Source of the DNA: UBA4644 sp900555855
GTDB lineage: Bacteria; Bacillota; Clostridia; Oscillospirales; Butyricicoccaceae
Reading direction: 5' to 3'
Length of the DNA stretch: 63,658 bases
Assembly: GCA_052289195.1 (NCBI GenBank)
Contig: DAWAJD010000008.1
Span: 1 to 63,658, forward strand
The notes below the pieces were generated by a model, which ran no database searches, had not been told where the DNA came from, and saw only the letters and a program-made list of their open reading frames with translations. Positions 61,294-63,658 of the stretch are shown here, piece after piece. Numbering within the stretch: position 1 is the stretch's first letter; each line of letters begins with the position of its first letter. The position numbers and the translations under genes are program-made.

Positions 61294-61629
61294 ATGAAGA
61301 AAAAAACGATCTGGCTCATAAGCATCGGAGCGCTGCTCCTGACCGCGGCGGGGATCCTTTTTGCAGTCGGCGCCCGTAAGGATCCGGAGGAGGACGAGCT
61401 GAAATACGGAGAGACCTATGTGGGCGTTGTCCTCCATAAAAATGAGGAAAAGGGGCGCTTTACGCTGCAGACCGAAGCGGGATATCTTCACACCTTTTAT
61501 TTTTTTGAACACACATGGTGGGATATGGTCAGCGACTTTTCCGTGGGAGACAAGGTGAAGGTAACAACGATCCACCGAAAAAATGAGATTACCTACAATG
61601 TGTTTACTCTCGGCATCGTGAAGGAATGA
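61294..61629 (+). CDS. Small membrane-anchored protein, beta-barrel-like domain
   Basis: A 111-residue protein: one N-terminal membrane helix (about residues 5-26; IWLISIGALLLTAAGILFAV) and an 80-residue domain with short beta strands (YVGVVLHKNEEKGRFTLQT, VGDKVKVTTIHRKNEITYN). It resembles an OB-like fold. It sits directly after the secreted 445-residue protein gene. Not recognised; partner relation is inferred from spacing. Confidence 0.75.
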   Translation: MKKKTIWLISIGALLLTAAGILFAVGARKDPEEDELKYGETYVGVVLHKNEEKGRFTLQTEAGYLHTFYFFEHTWWDMVSDFSVGDKVKVTTIHRKNEITYNVFTLGIVKE

Positions 61630-61675
61630 GCGCATGCTCCGGAAAAGCTTCTTACAACAGCATATAAGACGCAAA

Positions 61676-61701
61676 AATGCCGGGGCCTTCGCTCCGGCAT
61701 T
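61676..61701. terminator. Bidirectional terminator between small operon and C39-like gene
   Basis: AATGCCGG / CCGGCATT stem; on the minus strand followed by TTTTTGCG. Plus-side tail is TGGTTTT. Confidence 0.75.
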
Positions 61702-61720
61702 GGTTTTATGAATGAAAGGA

Positions 61721-63496
61721 TCAATGCTTCTTTTTGCGGATCAGCACGACCGCGAGGACCGCCGCAGCCAGCACCACCAGAAGGACGATGGGCAGGATCA
61801 GGTTGCTGCCGGCAGAGGAATTGGCGTTGTCGGTGCTGCTGTCAGCGGAGGGAGCCTCCGGCTGGGGCAGATCCATGCCCGGCGTATAGACCGGCGCATC
61901 GGCAGAAGCCGTCGCGGTATAGGAAGCGCCGCTGTTGAAGATCACGAAGATGGTGGGCGGCGTCTTCTGCTCCAGCAGCTCAGGGATCAGGCCGCCGGTA
62001 AACTTCAGATAGCCGTCTTCCGTGGGGTTGAACAGGTTGAAGTAGAAGTCGTGGTTGGCAGTGACCCGGCGGACGCCCTCCGGCAGCTCCGCTTCCTCAC
62101 CGGGGACGATCAGCGCCAGCGTGCCGTGGGCGCCGAAGTTTTCCCGGGGATCCCGCATGAAGTCCACCGGCAGCTGCACCACCTGACCGTCGGCGATCAG
62201 GGCGTAGACATCCTCCTGTCCCTCCACGGGCCAGAGCTCTGCCTGATAGTATTCCCGGGCATAATCGCCTGCGCCCGCTTCCTTTTCATGGACGAAATAG
62301 GCAGCGCGGCGATACCAGGCCTCGGAAAGCTGAGATTCCCGATATTCCCGATGGGCGGTCTTCAGGTCGGAGCCGGTGGCGGGGTCGTTGGAATAATAGA
62401 CATATTCCTGCAGCTCCTGGCTGAAGAAATAGCCCACGATGGTGATCAGGTGGCCGCCGGTATTGGTGGGGGCGTTTTCCAGGTAGGGGTATTTGCCCTC
62501 CGGCGTGTTGCTGTATTTCACGGACATGGCTACTGCGTGGCCGGCGGCAAGCTCCTGCCGGACGCCTTCAAAGCTGGCGTAATGCACATAGCTTTCATAG
62601 CCGAAGGCGCCTGCTCCTGCACAGGTGAAGCTCCAGTTGCCGTTGCCGCCGTAGCCATAGTCAAAGGCGGTAAGTGCGACCTCCTCTGGCAAAACATCTG
62701 CGCCCTGCCCGTCCAGCAGCATGGACATACTGGTGGCGGAGCAGATCACGCCGCCGTAATCCGGGTCGCGGATGGTCTGCGCGATGGAGGGCGTATCCAG
62801 CAGGACGGAATCCGGGATCTCGCCGGTGCCCTCCGTCAGAGAGCAGGCAGACCACCAGTCGGGATCATTGGTGTTTTTGAAGGTTGCGGCCACCAGACGC
62901 AGCACCGGCTGCGCCGTCTGGGTGCCGTCAGCCCGCACGACGGCCTTCAGCTGGAAGGCGGTGGCGGTAAGGCCGTCGGTGATATTCAGGGAGCTGTCGC
63001 CTGCGCTGCCGAAGGAATAGGCATAGGCCCAGCCGTTTTTATCGCCGCTGCGGGAGGGATGGCTGTCGGCGTCCTGCGGGCAGCCGCGCTCGATAAACGG
63101 GCTCCATTCGCCCCAGGTGATCCAGTCGGTCCAGCCGTCGTAGGTCTCGCCGCCGTTGGACCAGCCATCGTAATCCGGGATATAGGCTCGGCCATAGATC
63201 TCAACGGAGGTCCCGCGGGGCGTGTCGGAGTTCCAGGAGGCTACCAGATCGTTCCAGGGGAAGGTCTGGTAGATAGGGGAGACATAGACGCCCTCCGAAG
63301 CGCCGGCCTTCAGCTGCAAAGCACCGTCGCCCACGGAGGCAGGCTCCAGATCGGTGCATTCCCCGGCGGAAAAGTCCTCCGCCGTGGTGATCTTGACAAA
63401 ATTGCCCTCCAGCGTAGTATCCGCCGCCGCTGCAGATAGCGGAAGCAGACAGAGGACCATGGCCAGCGCCAAAAGCGCGGAGATGGTTTTTTTCAT
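61721..63496 (-). CDS. C39-like cysteine peptidase family protein, secreted, C-terminal anchor
   Basis: A 591-residue paralogue of the gene at 94-1824. The signal peptide KKTISALLALAMVLCLLPLS ends near AAAADT. The C39-like core has CSATSMSMLLDGQGAD, GGHLITIVGYFF and YSNDPATGSD, the same order of catalytic positions. DGWTDW segments also recur. The end is LILPIVLLVVLAAAVLAVVLIRKKKH, so the protein would be anchored outside the membrane. Start ATG is 8 bp after AGGAG; a GTG 9 bp further up is less likely. Function unknown; extracellular peptidase or bacteriocin-processing-like role is possible. Confidence 0.85.
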   Translation of the reverse strand: MKKTISALLALAMVLCLLPLSAAAADTTLEGNFVKITTAEDFSAGECTDLEPASVGDGALQLKAGASEGVYVSPIYQTFPWNDLVASWNSDTPRGTSVEIYGRAYIPDYDGWSNGGETYDGWTDWITWGEWSPFIERGCPQDADSHPSRSGDKNGWAYAYSFGSAGDSSLNITDGLTATAFQLKAVVRADGTQTAQPVLRLVAATFKNTNDPDWWSACSLTEGTGEIPDSVLLDTPSIAQTIRDPDYGGVICSATSMSMLLDGQGADVLPEEVALTAFDYGYGGNGNWSFTCAGAGAFGYESYVHYASFEGVRQELAAGHAVAMSVKYSNTPEGKYPYLENAPTNTGGHLITIVGYFFSQELQEYVYYSNDPATGSDLKTAHREYRESQLSEAWYRRAAYFVHEKEAGAGDYAREYYQAELWPVEGQEDVYALIADGQVVQLPVDFMRDPRENFGAHGTLALIVPGEEAELPEGVRRVTANHDFYFNLFNPTEDGYLKFTGGLIPELLEQKTPPTIFVIFNSGASYTATASADAPVYTPGMDLPQPEAPSADSSTDNANSSAGSNLILPIVLLVVLAAAVLAVVLIRKKKH

Positions 63497-63517
63497 AATC
63501 GTCACTCCTGTATTTGA

Positions 63518-63551
63518 AAAGCCCCTTTGCCAACGCAGAGGGGTCTTTTCA
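63518..63551 (-). terminator. Terminator of the ABC transporter gene
   Basis: Stem of AAAAGCCCC and AGGGGTCTTTT type, read on the minus strand with T-run TTTTC. It lies between the partial ATPase gene and the C39-like gene. Confidence 0.65.
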
Positions 63552-63560
63552 GAAGAATTG

Positions 63561-63658
63561 TTATTTTGCGATCTGGGCCTTGTACTTTGCCAGTTCTTCC
63601 TGGTTGGCCATGATGAAGTGGCCGGGCTCGATCTCGGTCCAGACGGGCTTGTCGGTCT
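63561..63658 (-). CDS. C-terminal end of peptide ABC transporter ATP-binding protein (partial)
   Basis: Only the last 32 codons are here: TDKPVWTEIEPGHFIMANQE and ELAKYKAQIAK, then TAA. That C-terminal extension is typical of oligopeptide/dipeptide ABC ATPases of Firmicutes (OppF/DppF-like), after the Walker region. The rest lies outside the window. Confidence 0.7.
   Translation of the reverse strand, partial: TDKPVWTEIEPGHFIMANQEELAKYKAQIAK

Overview
This is a GC-rich stretch of chromosome (about 60% G+C by eye) from a low-GC-lineage relative with high GC, most likely an anaerobic gut Clostridia of the Oscillospirales group. Reasons: Gram-positive style Shine-Dalgarno sites (AAGGAGG), GTG/TTG starts, sigma-A promoters, SLH and InlB-type surface proteins, IreB, DUF4830, DUF2508 and DUF5662 proteins, a split cobalamin-dependent methionine synthase, and a LexA box of Bacillus/Clostridia type. 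The taxon is an inference. A run of 10 N inside uvrB shows it comes from a draft or metagenome assembly. I see no tRNA, rRNA or CRISPR array.

Layout. 0-7 kb: a C39-like papain-fold protein, an OmpR-type two-component system, and a class A penicillin-binding protein. 7-13.6 kb: two small secreted or membrane proteins, the uvrB-uvrA operon under a LexA box, and a RadC-family protein. 13.6-22.6 kb: a GHL10 glycosidase-like lipid-free secreted protein, an atypical topoisomerase IV pair (parE-parC) with a DUF1003 gene, a DUF2508 gene, a TtcA-like thiolase, and rplM-rpsI. 22.8-39.5 kb: a surface-protein island with two SLH proteins, a giant 2,724-residue InlB-repeat protein and a serine recombinase. 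39.6-44.4 kb: a compact methionine operon (activation domain, MetH, homocysteine methyltransferase-MTHFR). 44.5-53.8 kb: guaB, a DUF5662 gene, the tsaE-tsaB-rpiB-upp operon, rodA, an NlpC/P60 hydrolase, ireB and an attenuated uracil permease gene. 54-58.9 kb: an rRNA methyltransferase, an AgrC/LytTR-type two-component system, and small envelope genes. 59-63.7 kb: a decayed P-type ATPase, an unrecognised secreted/membrane pair, a second C39-like protein and the 3' end of a peptide ABC transporter ATPase.

How the parts work together. Housekeeping modules are mostly conventional: nucleotide salvage (upp, uraA, guaB), tRNA t6A synthesis (tsaE, tsaB), excision repair, methyl cycle. Envelope functions recur throughout: PBP1A, RodA, NlpC/P60, IreB, SLH proteins and two signalling systems. 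The points most worth a second look are the serine recombinase beside an 11-bp inverted repeat that brackets the promoter of an SLH gene (possible phase switch), the duplicated module and near-identical DNA repeats in the giant surface protein, the terminator in the uraA leader, the ParC quinolone-position alanine, the operator-like palindrome between divergent genes at 56.97 kb, and the fused ATPase pseudogene.
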